A stretch of DNA of 64,000 bases. Source: CAIWHR01 sp963734575. GTDB lineage: Bacteria > Pseudomonadota > Gammaproteobacteria > Burkholderiales > Casimicrobiaceae. The DNA lies in assembly GCA_963734575.1 (NCBI GenBank), contig CAVTHT010000008.1, forward strand, positions 124,001 to 188,000. The letters are read 5' to 3'. Position 1 is the first letter of the stretch. The number at the start of each line of letters is the position of its first letter. Positions 45,320 through 54,592 of this stretch are shown piece after piece. Below the pieces are notes generated by a model, which was not told where the DNA came from, did no database searches, and was given only the letters and a program-made list of their open reading frames with translations. The position numbers were made by a program, and so were the translations under genes.

Positions 45320-47549
45320 CTACCAGCGATACCGGTAGCTCACCCCCAGGAAGCTGACCGCCTGGTGCTCCTGCGTGTACACCGTCGTGTTGTCCGAGTA
45401 GAAGAACGCCACGTCGTTGTTGCGCCAGGTCCATTCGTTGAACGACGAGCGCTCGTGGATGAAGTCGAGGCGCACGGACGACCGGGCATCGATCGCGTAG
45501 TCGCTGAAGAGCCGCAGCCGCATCAGGCGATACGTCACGTCCGGCAGTCCACCCGACGCCGCCAGGAAGGCGATGTTGGTGGTCGACGCGCTCGGATCCA
45601 GATCCTGCTGGTAGATGAGCTTGTCGTAGCTGTACGTGAGGTCCGCGCCGAGCTGCATGCGTTCGGACAGGCGCCCGGTGGCCGTGAAGCCGAAGGCGTC
45701 GGTCGTGTCCCTGAGCGCCGCGTCATACCCGGTGGAGTGGCCGGCGTGCACCGTCGAGCTGCCGCGCGAGTAGTACGCCGACACCTTCATCGCATCGGAC
45801 AGCACGTACGCCGCATCGAGGCTGAAGAGCCACATGCTGGTGTCGCGCAACCCGTGCTCGGTCGGTCCGGTGTAGCGGTCCTTGCCGTCTTCGCCGACGA
45901 CCTGCAACGTCAGGCGGTCCATCGGTGACCACGTGCCCATCAGGCGCAGCTTGTCGCGCTCGCGATCCTCGAAGATGAACGGGAAGATGCCCGTGCGGTT
46001 GTAGATGCAGTTGTTGATGGCGGGTGCCGCGCGGCGGCTTGCACGCGGGATCCGGGTCGGCTTCGATCACACCCGTGAGCGGCAGGCCGAGGGGCTTCAG
46101 CCACGGGGAATCGCCTTCGCGCTTGCTGTGGTTGTAGCTGATATAGCCGCCCAGCGTCTCGGAGAGGTTCTTCGCGAGCTCGATCTTGTAGCCTGTTTCC
46201 TTGGTCTCCTGGCGCAGCCCCGAGAGCCCGGCCACGTTGTCCGTGGGCGTGAAGGTGCCGTGATCGACGTGCTCGTAGTTGACGCCGAGGGTCGCGCGGA
46301 ATCCCGCCGGCAGCTGGTAGATGCCGTCGAGCTTCGCCGCGAGCTTGGTCGGTGACGGGTTGCCGTTGGTGAAGCGATCCACGCCTTCGATGTTGTAGTA
46401 GTCGATCGGCGTCTTGTTTTCCTTGTCCTCGTAGCGCACGTTGCCGATCAGGGTGAGCGCCGACGTCACGCGCGAGGTCACGCCGAGCTGGGCAAGGGTC
46501 GTGTTCAGCTCGCCGTCGAGGCTGCTGCGCCCCACCGGCGCACCGAAGAGCCCCATCGAGCCGAAGTCCTCGTGCTGCGTGGCGTGGGTGTAGGAATACT
46601 TGAAGTTCGCCGTCGTGCCCGGCATGAAGCGATAGTTGCCGGCGATGTAGAACTGGTGCGCCTGGTTGTCCGGCTGCAGCGCCATCGGCAGGGCCAGCGT
46701 CGTACGCAGGCCCGCATCGAGCGTCTGCGGCTGGCCGAGCGGGTTGAGCAGCGTGCCGGGAATGACGGGGCTGATGTTGCCGTTCGAGTTGGTGTAGATC
46801 GAGCCGTAGTAGCCGAGCGTCACGAGCATGCGCTCGGTGGAGAAGTTGAATTTCGCCTCGAACTGCTTGATCGTCGAGTCGACCGGCTCCGGCAGGAACA
46901 GAAGCGCCCATTGCGTCGTGCTGGACGCGCACGAGCCCGCGGCGACCCACGACGCGCTGCACGCAAAACCGCGGCCGAAGAGGCGCGAGCCGGTCTTGTC
47001 CTCGTTCTTGAAGCTCGCCTCGAACTGCAGGTTGGGCAATGACCCAGTTGTCGAAGCCCAGCGTGACGGCCTTGCGCTTGAGGTGCAGGTTCAGGTCCTG
47101 TCCCGTATCCGGGCCGGGCAGCAGGGTGATCGCCGGCGTGGTGGAGCCCGGCGCCCTGCATGCCGGTACGGATCGTCCGCGGATCTTCGCGCAGGATCTC
47201 GTTGTAACCGACGAACCCCCTCCAGTCGCCGAGGCGGCGTACCGTCACGCCGGCTTCACGCGTCTCGAGGCCGAGATTGCGTCCCTGCGCGTTGATCCAC
47301 AGCGCCGGGCAGGGTCGCGCGGTTGTTGTAGTCGAAGTCGAAGCAGGCCGTACCAGTCGTCGTCGCGCATGCCGTTGAACATGCCGAACCGCGCGCGATC
47401 CTGCGGCGTCGCCCGAAACGGCGCCGACGCCGACGCTGACCCAGCTCTGCCGGTCCCGTCACGTCCTGGGCCTGCACCTGGCCGATCGCGGCGAGCACCG
47501 CGACGGCGACGAGCGTCCGGCTGAAGCCGAGATGTTTTGTCGATTTCAT
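45320..47549 (-). pseudogene. MtrB/PioB-family outer-membrane beta-barrel (multiple frameshifts)
   Basis: From the ATG at 47549 (MKSTKHLGFSRTLVAVAVLAA, signal ending VQAQ) the protein can be followed through several frames. Segments are WVSVGVGAVSGDA, DRARFGMFNGMRDDDWYG, VRRLGDWRGFVGYNEILRED, LNLHLKRKAVTLGFDNWV, NLQFEASFKNEDKTGSRLFG, SISYNH-like strands, then VSYRYRW ending in aromatic Trp. It forms the barrel that sheathes a decaheme cytochrome in MtrAB/PioAB conduits. Total length, about 743 codons, is full for the family. At least six indels lie between 45940 and 47480. It starts 16 nt after the decaheme gene. The frameshifts may be sequencing errors. Confidence 0.82.
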
Positions 47550-47565
47550 GATGTTTCGCCCTTTC

Positions 47566-48525
47566 TCAGCGGAGCATGAATTGCGGAGGCGGGTTCGTCG
47601 CGCCGGATTGTTGCTGCCGTGCACCTGCGTGTGGCAGTTGAGGCAACCGCGGCCCTGCGTGTAGTTGATGCCGCTCTTGCCGCCGCTGGTCGCGCTCAGC
47701 AGCGCGGACGGCTGGCCCTGGCCCATGAGCTGCGCGAGGTTGCCGCCGTGCGGCGTGTGGCACTTGTGGCACAGGAACGGCTGGCGCATCTTCAGCAGGC
47801 TGTCGGCGATCGTGCCGTGCGGGTTGTGGCAGATGCGCGCAGTCCTCCTGCACCGGCTCGTGGGTATGCACGAACGGCCCGCGCTTCTCGGCGTGACACT
47901 GGTAGCAGGTCTCGACGGTGCTGTCGCGCTTCACGAGCTCGCGACCCGACGGAGCCGTGCGGGTTGTGGCAATCCGAGCAGGAAACCTTGCCTTCGAGGA
48001 TCGGGTGGCGCGAAGGTGCGGCTGCACTTCGGCGCGCTGCTGCTTGTGGCACGCGAAGCACACTTCGGGCTGCGTGAGCTTGACGAGCACCTTGTCCGGG
48101 CGCGTGCATCGTGTGGCAGGTGGCGCAGGCGACGTCACGCGTCTGGTGCGTGCTGCCGTCCCAGTGCGAACGCTTCGCAGTCGCTCTTGTGGCAAGCCAT
48201 GCACAGTTCGCTCGCCTCGGTGGCAGAGCATCGCCTTGCTGCCCGGATTGTGGATCCGCCGACGCCGCGTCCGCCGCCGGCCTTCACGTGCTCGGTGGCG
48301 TCGCCGTGGCAGCTCGAGCATTCGCCGGTGGCGGCCGGGCCGCGCACGTTGGCCTTTCTGCCCGTGGATCGAATGCGCGTACGAATCGACCTGGTCCTCG
48401 TGGCAGTTCGCGCACACCTCCGGTCCGGGACCTGCCGCCCGGGCTCCGCCGGCTCCGGCGAGGCCGAATGCCAGCACGCATGCGGCGAGCGCCGCGAAGC
48501 GTTTCCAACCATGAGAAAGCGTCAC
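47566..48525 (-). pseudogene. Decaheme c-type cytochrome, MtrA/PioA/DmsE family (multiple frameshifts)
   Basis: A GTG at 48525 with GGGAGG 6 nt upstream opens a signal peptide (ALAACVLAFGLAGAGGARA). Ten haem motifs can be read in order by combining the three frames: CANCH, CSSCH, CMACH, CATCH, CFACH, CSDCH, CYQCH, CAHCH (after removing one base), CHKCH and CLNCH. The 960-nt span equals the roughly 320-residue size of MtrA/MtoA/PioA. The protein would carry electrons across the periplasm into the MtrB-type barrel. About nine frame changes occur within the gene, both insertions and deletions, yet no haem motif is lost. Confidence 0.85.
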
Positions 48526-48908
48526 TGCGGCCTCCCTTTTCGTTCGATCTCGGTACGAAACCTGTCGGGTCGTGCAATCCCGTCACCCTGGTGCACGACG
48601 CGCCTGCCGGCGAAGAGCCGACTCCATTGCAGTATTCGAGTGCCCAAATGCACGACGATTGACCTGAAACAAAGCCAGCCCAGAGATCGCTCGCGGCCGG
48701 GAACTTGTTGCTTTCATCGCACTGCGACAAGCGGGCGCACCGCGGTGATCATTGGCGCGTGCGATGTGCTCACCCGGCTGCTGCGCCACGCGCAACCCGC
48801 CGCGCGAATGGCCGCACGGGCATCGCTAACTTCGCTACGCGAACAAGACGGCGACGAGCGAAAAAAAGCCGCGCTCGCGCGCGGCTGTCGAGGAGGAGAG
48901 GGTTGCTT
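48526..48908. other. Intergenic region before the decaheme gene
   Basis: About 380 bp with no supportable gene. It holds the terminator of the upstream barrel gene (48861-48886) and presumably a separate promoter for the decaheme-barrel pair. No TGTWAC dyad was seen in this gap. Confidence 0.6.
48861..48886 (-). terminator. Rho-independent terminator after the upstream MtrB-like gene
   Basis: Read on the minus strand: AGCCGCGC GCGA GCGCGGCT followed by a T tract; an 8-bp perfect stem 23 nt beyond the stop at 48909. Confidence 0.9.
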
Positions 48909-50543
48909 CTAGAACTTGAAGTTCGTCAGCAGGTAGAAGATGTTGGCGGTGTAGTTCGGGTTCGCCTGGTACCCGCTGAGATAACTCTGGCTCGTGCTGT
49001 TGCTGACGGCCGGGAACGGCACGGTGTTCTGGTAGCCGTTGTACGAGACGTCGCTGAAGCGATAACGCTCGTACGCGTAGCCCAGCGTGAACGCCCAGTT
49101 CCTGTCGAGCCGGTAGATCCCCTTGATGTTGAGCGACGTGCCCTTGATGTCGTCGAAGGACGTGATCGGGAACGGCGCGACATAGAGGCCCGAGGTGACT
49201 CCCGCCGGGGCCGGGCAATTGGCGCCGACCTGTCCGGGCTCGCCGCCGCATTGCGTGTTGAAGTCGGCCGAGCCGTCCGTCTCGTAGTAGACGAACGAGC
49301 CCTTGAGCGTCAGCTTCTCGTTGACCGGCAGGTCGCCGCCCACGCCCACGATCCAGTTGGTGTCCTTGGTGCGTGACGTCCAGTTGTAGGCGAGGTACGT
49401 CGGCGCCTGCGACGGATCGTTGCACAGGAGGCCGGAGTTCACCGAGCACGGCACCGCACCGATGTACCGGTGACCGGCGTCGTACTTGATCTCCTCGTAG
49501 TCGCCGAAGAGGGTCACGCGGAACTTCGAGAAGTCGCCGAAGGACACGTCGCCGTAGTAGTTGTACCGCTTGTCGTTCTGCCGGCCGAACGTGATGTCCT
49601 GGTACTTGTTCTCACGCCATCTTCCTTCGAACGTGGCGCTCCACAGCGCCGACGGCGTGTAGTCGAGGTTCAGCTTCACTTCGCTGCGGTTGAGATCGGA
49701 CAGGTCGAACGCCGAGACGAAGCGCGACAGGAACTCGGCGTCGTTGCCGGTCGTGCCGAGACTGCCCCACAGGAAGTCCGAGCGCCGTTCCATGTACGTG
49801 TACTTCAGCCGGCCGGACACGTTCGCCAACATCGTGTTCTTGTACTCGATGAAGAACTTGTTCTCGCGCGACGCGTCGTAGTCGGGACGGCCTTCGTAAT
49901 CGTTGTCCCAGTAGTCATAGCCTGCGCCGAGCCGGTTGCCCGGCGCGAAGCGCCAGTAGCCTTCGATGCCCAGGTTGTGCTTGGTGTAGTCGAAGAGCTC
50001 GTTGTCGCAGACGCCACCGCCGCAGTTGAGGCCGGCGACGGCATCGAACTCCATCGGCGTCGACTTGTTCTTGCGGTCGTGGAAGCTGTAGTAGATCCGC
50101 GTATCGACGCCGCGCGTCGGATTGGATGCGAAGGTCAGGTTGAGGACCTGGTCCTCGTGCTTGCCGTTGAAGACGCCGGAGCTCGGATTCGTCGCGCCGA
50201 TGGAGGAGGCGCCGGTGCCATTCAGTGCAAATGCTGCGACGTTCGAGTCGCTCTTGAGCTCGGACCATGCGTAACGCGCGGCGAACGTCGAATTCCCCGG
50301 CAAGCCCCGGAAGGTGCCTTGCAGGCCCAGGCGGTTGAACTTGTTGTCCGGCGCCAGGTACGTCGTGTCGAGACCGTTGCCGAAGAACGGATTGGTCCAC
50401 AGCACGTTGTCGACGTCGTTGGTGAACTTGCTCGTCATCCAGCTGACGGACAGGTTCATGCGGCCGGAACAAGAACCCGACGATCGCGCCGTTCCAGACG
50501 GTTGCTGCACGCGACGTCGTTGGTTGACCTGCCACCAGACCAA
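48909..50543 (-). pseudogene. Second MtrB/PioB-like outer-membrane barrel, N-terminus missing or frameshifted
   Basis: About 544 residues of clear beta-barrel sequence with the MtrB/PioB repeat style: MNLSVSWMTSKFTNDVDNVLW, LTFASNPTRGVDTRIYYSFHDRKN, SEVKLNLDYTPSALWSATFEGRWRENK and a final aromatic strand NIFYLLTNFKF. A loop cysteine pair occurs in GLNCGGGVCDN. No signal peptide is found in this frame, and the family usually has another 150-200 residues at the N-terminus. The other frames up to about 50655 give no clean leader either. So the gene is 5'-truncated or broken by indels. It has its own terminator, separate from mtrA-mtrB. Confidence 0.78.
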
Positions 50544-50847
50544 TCGCCACCTGGCCTTCTGGGAATCGGGCCGCCATGCAACGTCTTCCCGGTCCAGTAC
50601 TCGACCCAGAACGCCACGGCCGAGGTCGGCTACGACGCGTGGTGCTGAGCTTCATTGCTGGAAGCGGTGCTTCGCGTGAGGCGGTGGGACTGAGGCACTT
50701 GTCGCAAGTATTCCCCGCCGCGGAACGCCTGCTTTTGATCTGGCGCAAGCCGGCAACCGGGCGCGCAGCCATCCCCGGGCGTTGTTGCAACTTCGCACGC
50801 AACAGGCGGACGCGGGGAGTTCGTGGCGCCGGGCGCAGTGGCGCCGG

Positions 50848-50866
50848 TGTTACATCGAGCGTTACA
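50848..50866. promoter_or_regulatory. TGTTAC-N7-GTTACA site upstream of the MtrB-like module
   Basis: 19 bp with the spacing of the other copies; the right arm differs from a perfect inverse by one base. 305 bp before the open frame of the MtrB-like gene. Confidence 0.55.
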
Positions 50867-50983
50867 GGCGGCGAAGTCGCTCGCACCTTCGCCGGGGCCC
50901 CGGAGCGACGCGGGTCGCACGGGGAAATTGCGGCGGGGCGCGATCCGGCCGCCAACGGCGGACCCGCCGGCGAATAGGCGGGG

Positions 50984-51002
50984 TGTTACACCGGCCGTTA
51001 CA
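50984..51002. promoter_or_regulatory. TGTTAC-N7-GTTACA site, second copy upstream of the MtrB-like module
   Basis: Same arms and spacing as the site at 50848, 136 bp further upstream. Two sites in tandem suggest cooperative or looped binding. It is 24 bp beyond the stop of the flavodoxin-fold gene, so it most likely serves the barrel gene. Confidence 0.55.
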
Positions 51003-51026
51003 CGCTGTCGGCCGGGCGCGTGCTGC

Positions 51027-51569
51027 TCAGTCGCTGATCAGGGCGCGGTAGCGCGCTGCGAAAGCGGCGATCGCCGCGTCGCTCGCCGGCGGTGCGCCGA
51101 GGCCCGGGATGTTCGGCGTGGCGAACAGGATCAGCGGCTCCGCAAACTGCATGCCCATGAGGTTCGCCGACGCCTCGAGCGGGCGGAGCAGCTCGGAGAT
51201 CGTGAAGAGGTTGTAGCCGTCGTGCCGGTAGGAGCTCTCCGGACCGCCCGTGGTGATCACGAGCTGGAGTATCTTGCCGCGCAGTCGCGTACCGCCGGGA
51301 CCGAACGCCCAGCCGAAGCTCAGGACCTCGTCCATCCAGCGCTTCAGTCCTGCCGGCGGCATGTACCAGTACAACGGGAAATGGAAGACCAGCCGGTCGG
51401 CGCGCGCGACGCGATCGTGCTCGGCCTGCACATCGATGACGCAGTCGGGATACAGCGCCTCGACGAGGCAGATCTCGACCTCCGGCAGATGCCGCAGCGT
51501 CTCGTACAGCCGGCGATTCGTGTGCGAGCGCTCGATGTCGGGATGCGACAGCAGGATCAGGGTACGCAT
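51027..51569 (-). CDS. NAD(P)H-dependent oxidoreductase (KefF/MdaB-like flavodoxin fold)
   Basis: 180 residues from the ATG at 51569. Flavodoxin-fold quinone reductase: LILLSHPDIERSHTNRRL for FMN phosphate binding, VFHFPLYWYMPPAGLKRWMDEV and VITTGGPESSYRHDGYN for the isoalloxazine site. It would reduce quinones with two electrons, in the cytoplasm. It lies downstream of terC with 150 bp between. Confidence 0.9.
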   Translation of the reverse strand: MRTLILLSHPDIERSHTNRRLYETLRHLPEVEICLVEALYPDCVIDVQAEHDRVARADRLVFHFPLYWYMPPAGLKRWMDEVLSFGWAFGPGGTRLRGKILQLVITTGGPESSYRHDGYNLFTISELLRPLEASANLMGMQFAEPLILFATPNIPGLGAPPASDAAIAAFAARYRALISD

Positions 51570-51718
51570 GGATGCTCTCCTCGTGTCCGGCCGGCAGCGC
51601 GAATCGAGGACGATGAAGAGCAGGCGCGCGGTACCGGGGGTACGCGCATCATCGCGCCCCCGGCAACGCCGGTATTGATCGTCGTCACGGCCGCCGCGCT
51701 GGCGCGGCCGCGCCAGCT

Positions 51719-52474
51719 TCAGGAGTGGCTGTCCCCGACCGGATGCGCGGCGACTGCGCGCGCTTCCGCGGCGCGCCGGCGCACCCGCAGGTTGAGCATC
51801 TCGACGGCCACCGAGAACGCCATCGCGAAGTAGATGTATCCCTTCGGCACGTGATGGTCGAAGCCGTCCGCGACGAGCACCATCCCGACGACCACCAGGA
51901 ACGAGAGCGCCAGCATCTTGATGGTCGGGTGCGCGGACACGAAGCGGCCGATGACTCCGGCGAACGCCATCATGAGAGCCACCGAGACGACGACGGCGGC
52001 GATCATCACGGCCACCTCGTCCACCATGCCCACCGCGGTGATGATCGAATCGAGCGAAAACACCAGGTCGATGACCATGATCTGCATGAGCACGGCACTG
52101 AACGAGGTCGCCGGGCGCGCCGTCGCATGCTCCTCCTCGCCCTCGATCATCGCGTGGATTTCCATCGTGCTCTTCCACAGCAGGAACAGCCCGCCGGCGA
52201 TCAGGATGAGGTCGCGTCCGGAAAACTCCTGTCCCCATACCGCGAACAGCGCCCCGGTCAGGCCGGCAATCCACGCGAGGACCAGCAGCAGTCCGATGCG
52301 CATGAACATCGCCATGAGCAAGCCGACGCGGCGCGCGACCTCGCGGCGGGCGGGCGGCAGCTTGTCGACCAGGATCGACACGAAAATGATGTTGTCGATG
52401 CCGAGCACGAGCTCGAGAGCGGTCAGGGTGGCGAAGGCAATCCAGGCTTGCGGGTCGGTGAGGAGTTCGATCAT
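51719..52474 (-). CDS. TerC family integral membrane protein
   Basis: 251 residues with about seven membrane helices. TerC signatures with acidic residues inside helices are present: LELVLGIDNIIFVSIL (residues 20-35) and IDLVFSLDSIITAVGMVDE. The final helix SVAVEMLN is followed by a basic tail. Related proteins are linked to metal export at the membrane (Mn, tellurite stress). The metal is not readable here. Confidence 0.92.
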   Translation of the reverse strand: MIELLTDPQAWIAFATLTALELVLGIDNIIFVSILVDKLPPARREVARRVGLLMAMFMRIGLLLVLAWIAGLTGALFAVWGQEFSGRDLILIAGGLFLLWKSTMEIHAMIEGEEEHATARPATSFSAVLMQIMVIDLVFSLDSIITAVGMVDEVAVMIAAVVVSVALMMAFAGVIGRFVSAHPTIKMLALSFLVVVGMVLVADGFDHHVPKGYIYFAMAFSVAVEMLNLRVRRRAAEARAVAAHPVGDSHS

Positions 52475-52513
52475 GGCGCGGTCGGATGTTGGCTGGCGTT
52501 CGGTGGCATCGGG

Positions 52514-53305
52514 TCAGGGCGCGGGCACCACGCGGCCGGTCGCGGGATCCACGTAGCTGCGGCCGGAACGCATCAGCATGGTACCGGTCAGGGGATCCAC
52601 GATCCGGTCGCCGGACGACGGCATCAGCAGCTGTCCGGTGGTGGGGTCGGCGTATGGCCCCGGACGAGGCGCGCTGGTTCCCGCGGGCCCGGGGGGCGCC
52701 GCGACGAGCGGACCGCGCGTTCCCGGCGCAGGCACTCCGAGCAGCGGGTCGGGATAGGGGCGAGGCGCGCCCGGAACCTCGGCTCCGATGGCGCCGGGAG
52801 CGGGCTGCACGCGCGGAAGCGGTGCGCTGCGATAGCGCGCGTAGACCGCGCGGAAGGCGCGCAGCGCCTCCTCACGGGCCAGGCGATCGGGGAGCGCAAG
52901 GCCGGCCCGCAGGGCCTCCAGGGCGCTCCGATCCGCGCCCGTCAGCCTGGCATCGGCGCCCTCGCGGATGGCAGCGATCTCGATCTCGGCGGCAGCGGCC
53001 GCCTCGGCCGACATCGCCGGCTCGGCGCGGCGCAGGCGCACGATGCGCTGGCGCTCGTCGGCACTCATGCGGTGAGGCACTTCGCCCGCACCCTGCCGTG
53101 CTTCCTGCGCGACCGGCCGCGCAGGAAGCGGCGAGGCACGGTCGATCGAGAGCCGCTGGCCTTCCATTCCAACGCACTGCGCCTGGGTGTAACGCATCGT
53201 CCCGGCGGCGTCCCGGCATTCGTACAGCGCGGTGGCCATTCCCGGCACGGCGCTGCCGGCAAGCAGGACGAGCGTGAAAGCGGTCAGAGCATGGTGCTCA
53301 CCCAT
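52514..53305 (-). CDS. Exported DUF4124-type protein with C-terminal DPxTG repeats
   Basis: 263 residues. A signal peptide (LTAFTLVLLAGSAVPGMATA) leads to a DUF4124-like start (LYECRDAAGTMRYTQAQC, with two cysteines likely to form a disulfide). The middle is helical and Ala/Arg-rich; the last 90 residues are Pro/Gly-rich. Three short repeats close the protein: YADPTTGQLLMPSSGDRI, VDPLTGTMLMRSGRSY and VDPATGRVV. Periplasmic or surface location is likely; the function is unknown. Confidence 0.72.
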   Translation of the reverse strand: MGEHHALTAFTLVLLAGSAVPGMATALYECRDAAGTMRYTQAQCVGMEGQRLSIDRASPLPARPVAQEARQGAGEVPHRMSADERQRIVRLRRAEPAMSAEAAAAAEIEIAAIREGADARLTGADRSALEALRAGLALPDRLAREEALRAFRAVYARYRSAPLPRVQPAPGAIGAEVPGAPRPYPDPLLGVPAPGTRGPLVAAPPGPAGTSAPRPGPYADPTTGQLLMPSSGDRIVDPLTGTMLMRSGRSYVDPATGRVVPAP

Positions 53306-53392
53306 CGGCGCTGCCCGTCATCCAGTCGGCCATGGCATTTCGACACGCATCGCATCGCGCGGTTGCCAACCACGTCGATACGCACGGCACGG

Positions 53393-54472
53393 TCAGCCCG
53401 CGACGCTGCGCAGTCGCTCCTCCATTTGCTCCACCCAGCGCGCCACCAGCGCCGCCGCCGGCTCGCGGCGCGCAAGCCGCAGTCCCTGGCCGGCCCACAA
53501 CGAAAGGAAGTCTGCCTGCCCGGCCTTGCCGGCAGCGGTGCGCAGCGGCCGGGTGAGCGCGTTCTGCAGCGGATAGGGCAACGCGCGCAGCGGTCCCTCG
53601 ACCGGATCGACGTCGCGCATGAAGCGATTCTCGATGCCGCGCGCGGGCCGGCCCGAAAACGCGCGCGTGACGCGGGTCTCGTGCTCCGCAGCGCGCAGGA
53701 TCGCGTCCTTGTGCGCGTCGGGTGCGCCGGATTCGTGCGCGGTCAGGAATGCCGTTCCCATCTGCACGGCACTCGCGCCGAGCACGAGCGCAGCCGCGAT
53801 GCCGCGGCCATCCATGATGCCGCCGGACGCGATGACGGGGACGTGCACCGCATCGACGACCTGGGGGACCAGCGCCATCGTGCCGATCATCGCGGCATTG
53901 AAATCGACCCCGAAGGTGCCGCGATGCGCACCCGCTTCGCTGCCCTGCGCGACGATCGCGTCTACGCCGGCACGCTCCAGCGCCAGCGCCTCGTCGACGG
54001 TGGTCGCCGTGCCGACGACGAGCATCCCGCGCTCGCGCGCCGCCGCGATGTGCACCGCCGGCGGGATGCCGAACGTGAAACTGAACACGGCGGCCCCGCT
54101 CGCCAGCACCGCCGGCATCTGCTCTTCGAACGGGTCGGGCAGCACCGCGGGCACGGCGGGTTCCGGGAGCGCGAGATCGCGGTGAAAGCGCGCGACCCGT
54201 GCGACGGCGTCGGCGGCATCGGACGGAACCGTTGGCACGGGTTGCGGCGCGAACAGGTTGATGCCGAACGGCTTCGTCGTGCGGGTCCGCACGTCGGCCA
54301 CGGTCGCTTCGATCTGCGCGGCAGTCTGGTACGCGCAACCGAGGAAGCCGAGGCCGCCCGCTTGCGCCACCGCCGCCACGAGCGCGGGGGTCGAGGTGCC
54401 GCCGGCCATGGGCGCCTGGAAGATGGGGTAGAGAATGCCGAGGCGTGCGGTGAGCGGCGTATCCGGTTTCAT
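53393..54472 (-). CDS. Nitronate monooxygenase (2-nitropropane dioxygenase family)
   Basis: 359 residues from the ATG at 54472. FMN-dependent TIM barrel: FQAPMAGGTSTPALVAAVAQ at the start, GSEAGAHRGTF for the flavin phosphate, VIASGGIMDGRGIAAALVLGASAVQMGTAFL for the second phosphate loop. The class oxidises toxic alkyl nitronates. It faces away from the chromate transporter genes. An open frame continues upstream without support. Confidence 0.9.
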   Translation of the reverse strand: MKPDTPLTARLGILYPIFQAPMAGGTSTPALVAAVAQAGGLGFLGCAYQTAAQIEATVADVRTRTTKPFGINLFAPQPVPTVPSDAADAVARVARFHRDLALPEPAVPAVLPDPFEEQMPAVLASGAAVFSFTFGIPPAVHIAAARERGMLVVGTATTVDEALALERAGVDAIVAQGSEAGAHRGTFGVDFNAAMIGTMALVPQVVDAVHVPVIASGGIMDGRGIAAALVLGASAVQMGTAFLTAHESGAPDAHKDAILRAAEHETRVTRAFSGRPARGIENRFMRDVDPVEGPLRALPYPLQNALTRPLRTAAGKAGQADFLSLWAGQGLRLARREPAAALVARWVEQMEERLRSVAG

Positions 54473-54592
54473 CTGCAGGAACGTGCATCGGGAACGATTG
54501 GAGGGGCTTGCGCGAGTGGCGAAGCGCAGCGACGGCGCGCGGAGCGTCCGCGTCGGCTCGGGCACGCGTGCCGCCGCCAGTATGATGCACGA

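Larger units (their letters stand above)
50544..51026. other. Region upstream of the MtrB-like gene with two 19-bp dyads
   Basis: About 480 bp without a supportable complete gene. It may hold the disrupted 5' end of the barrel gene (up to about 50655) and its promoter. Two copies of TGTWAC-N7-GTWACA, 136 bp apart, are the only clear structure. Confidence 0.6.

Noticed and set aside
50460..50660. Intact N-terminus and signal peptide for the second MtrB-like gene
   Set aside because: None of the three frames gives a leader peptide joined to the barrel; MKLSTTRRS at 50655 has no ribosome binding site and no hydrophobic core.
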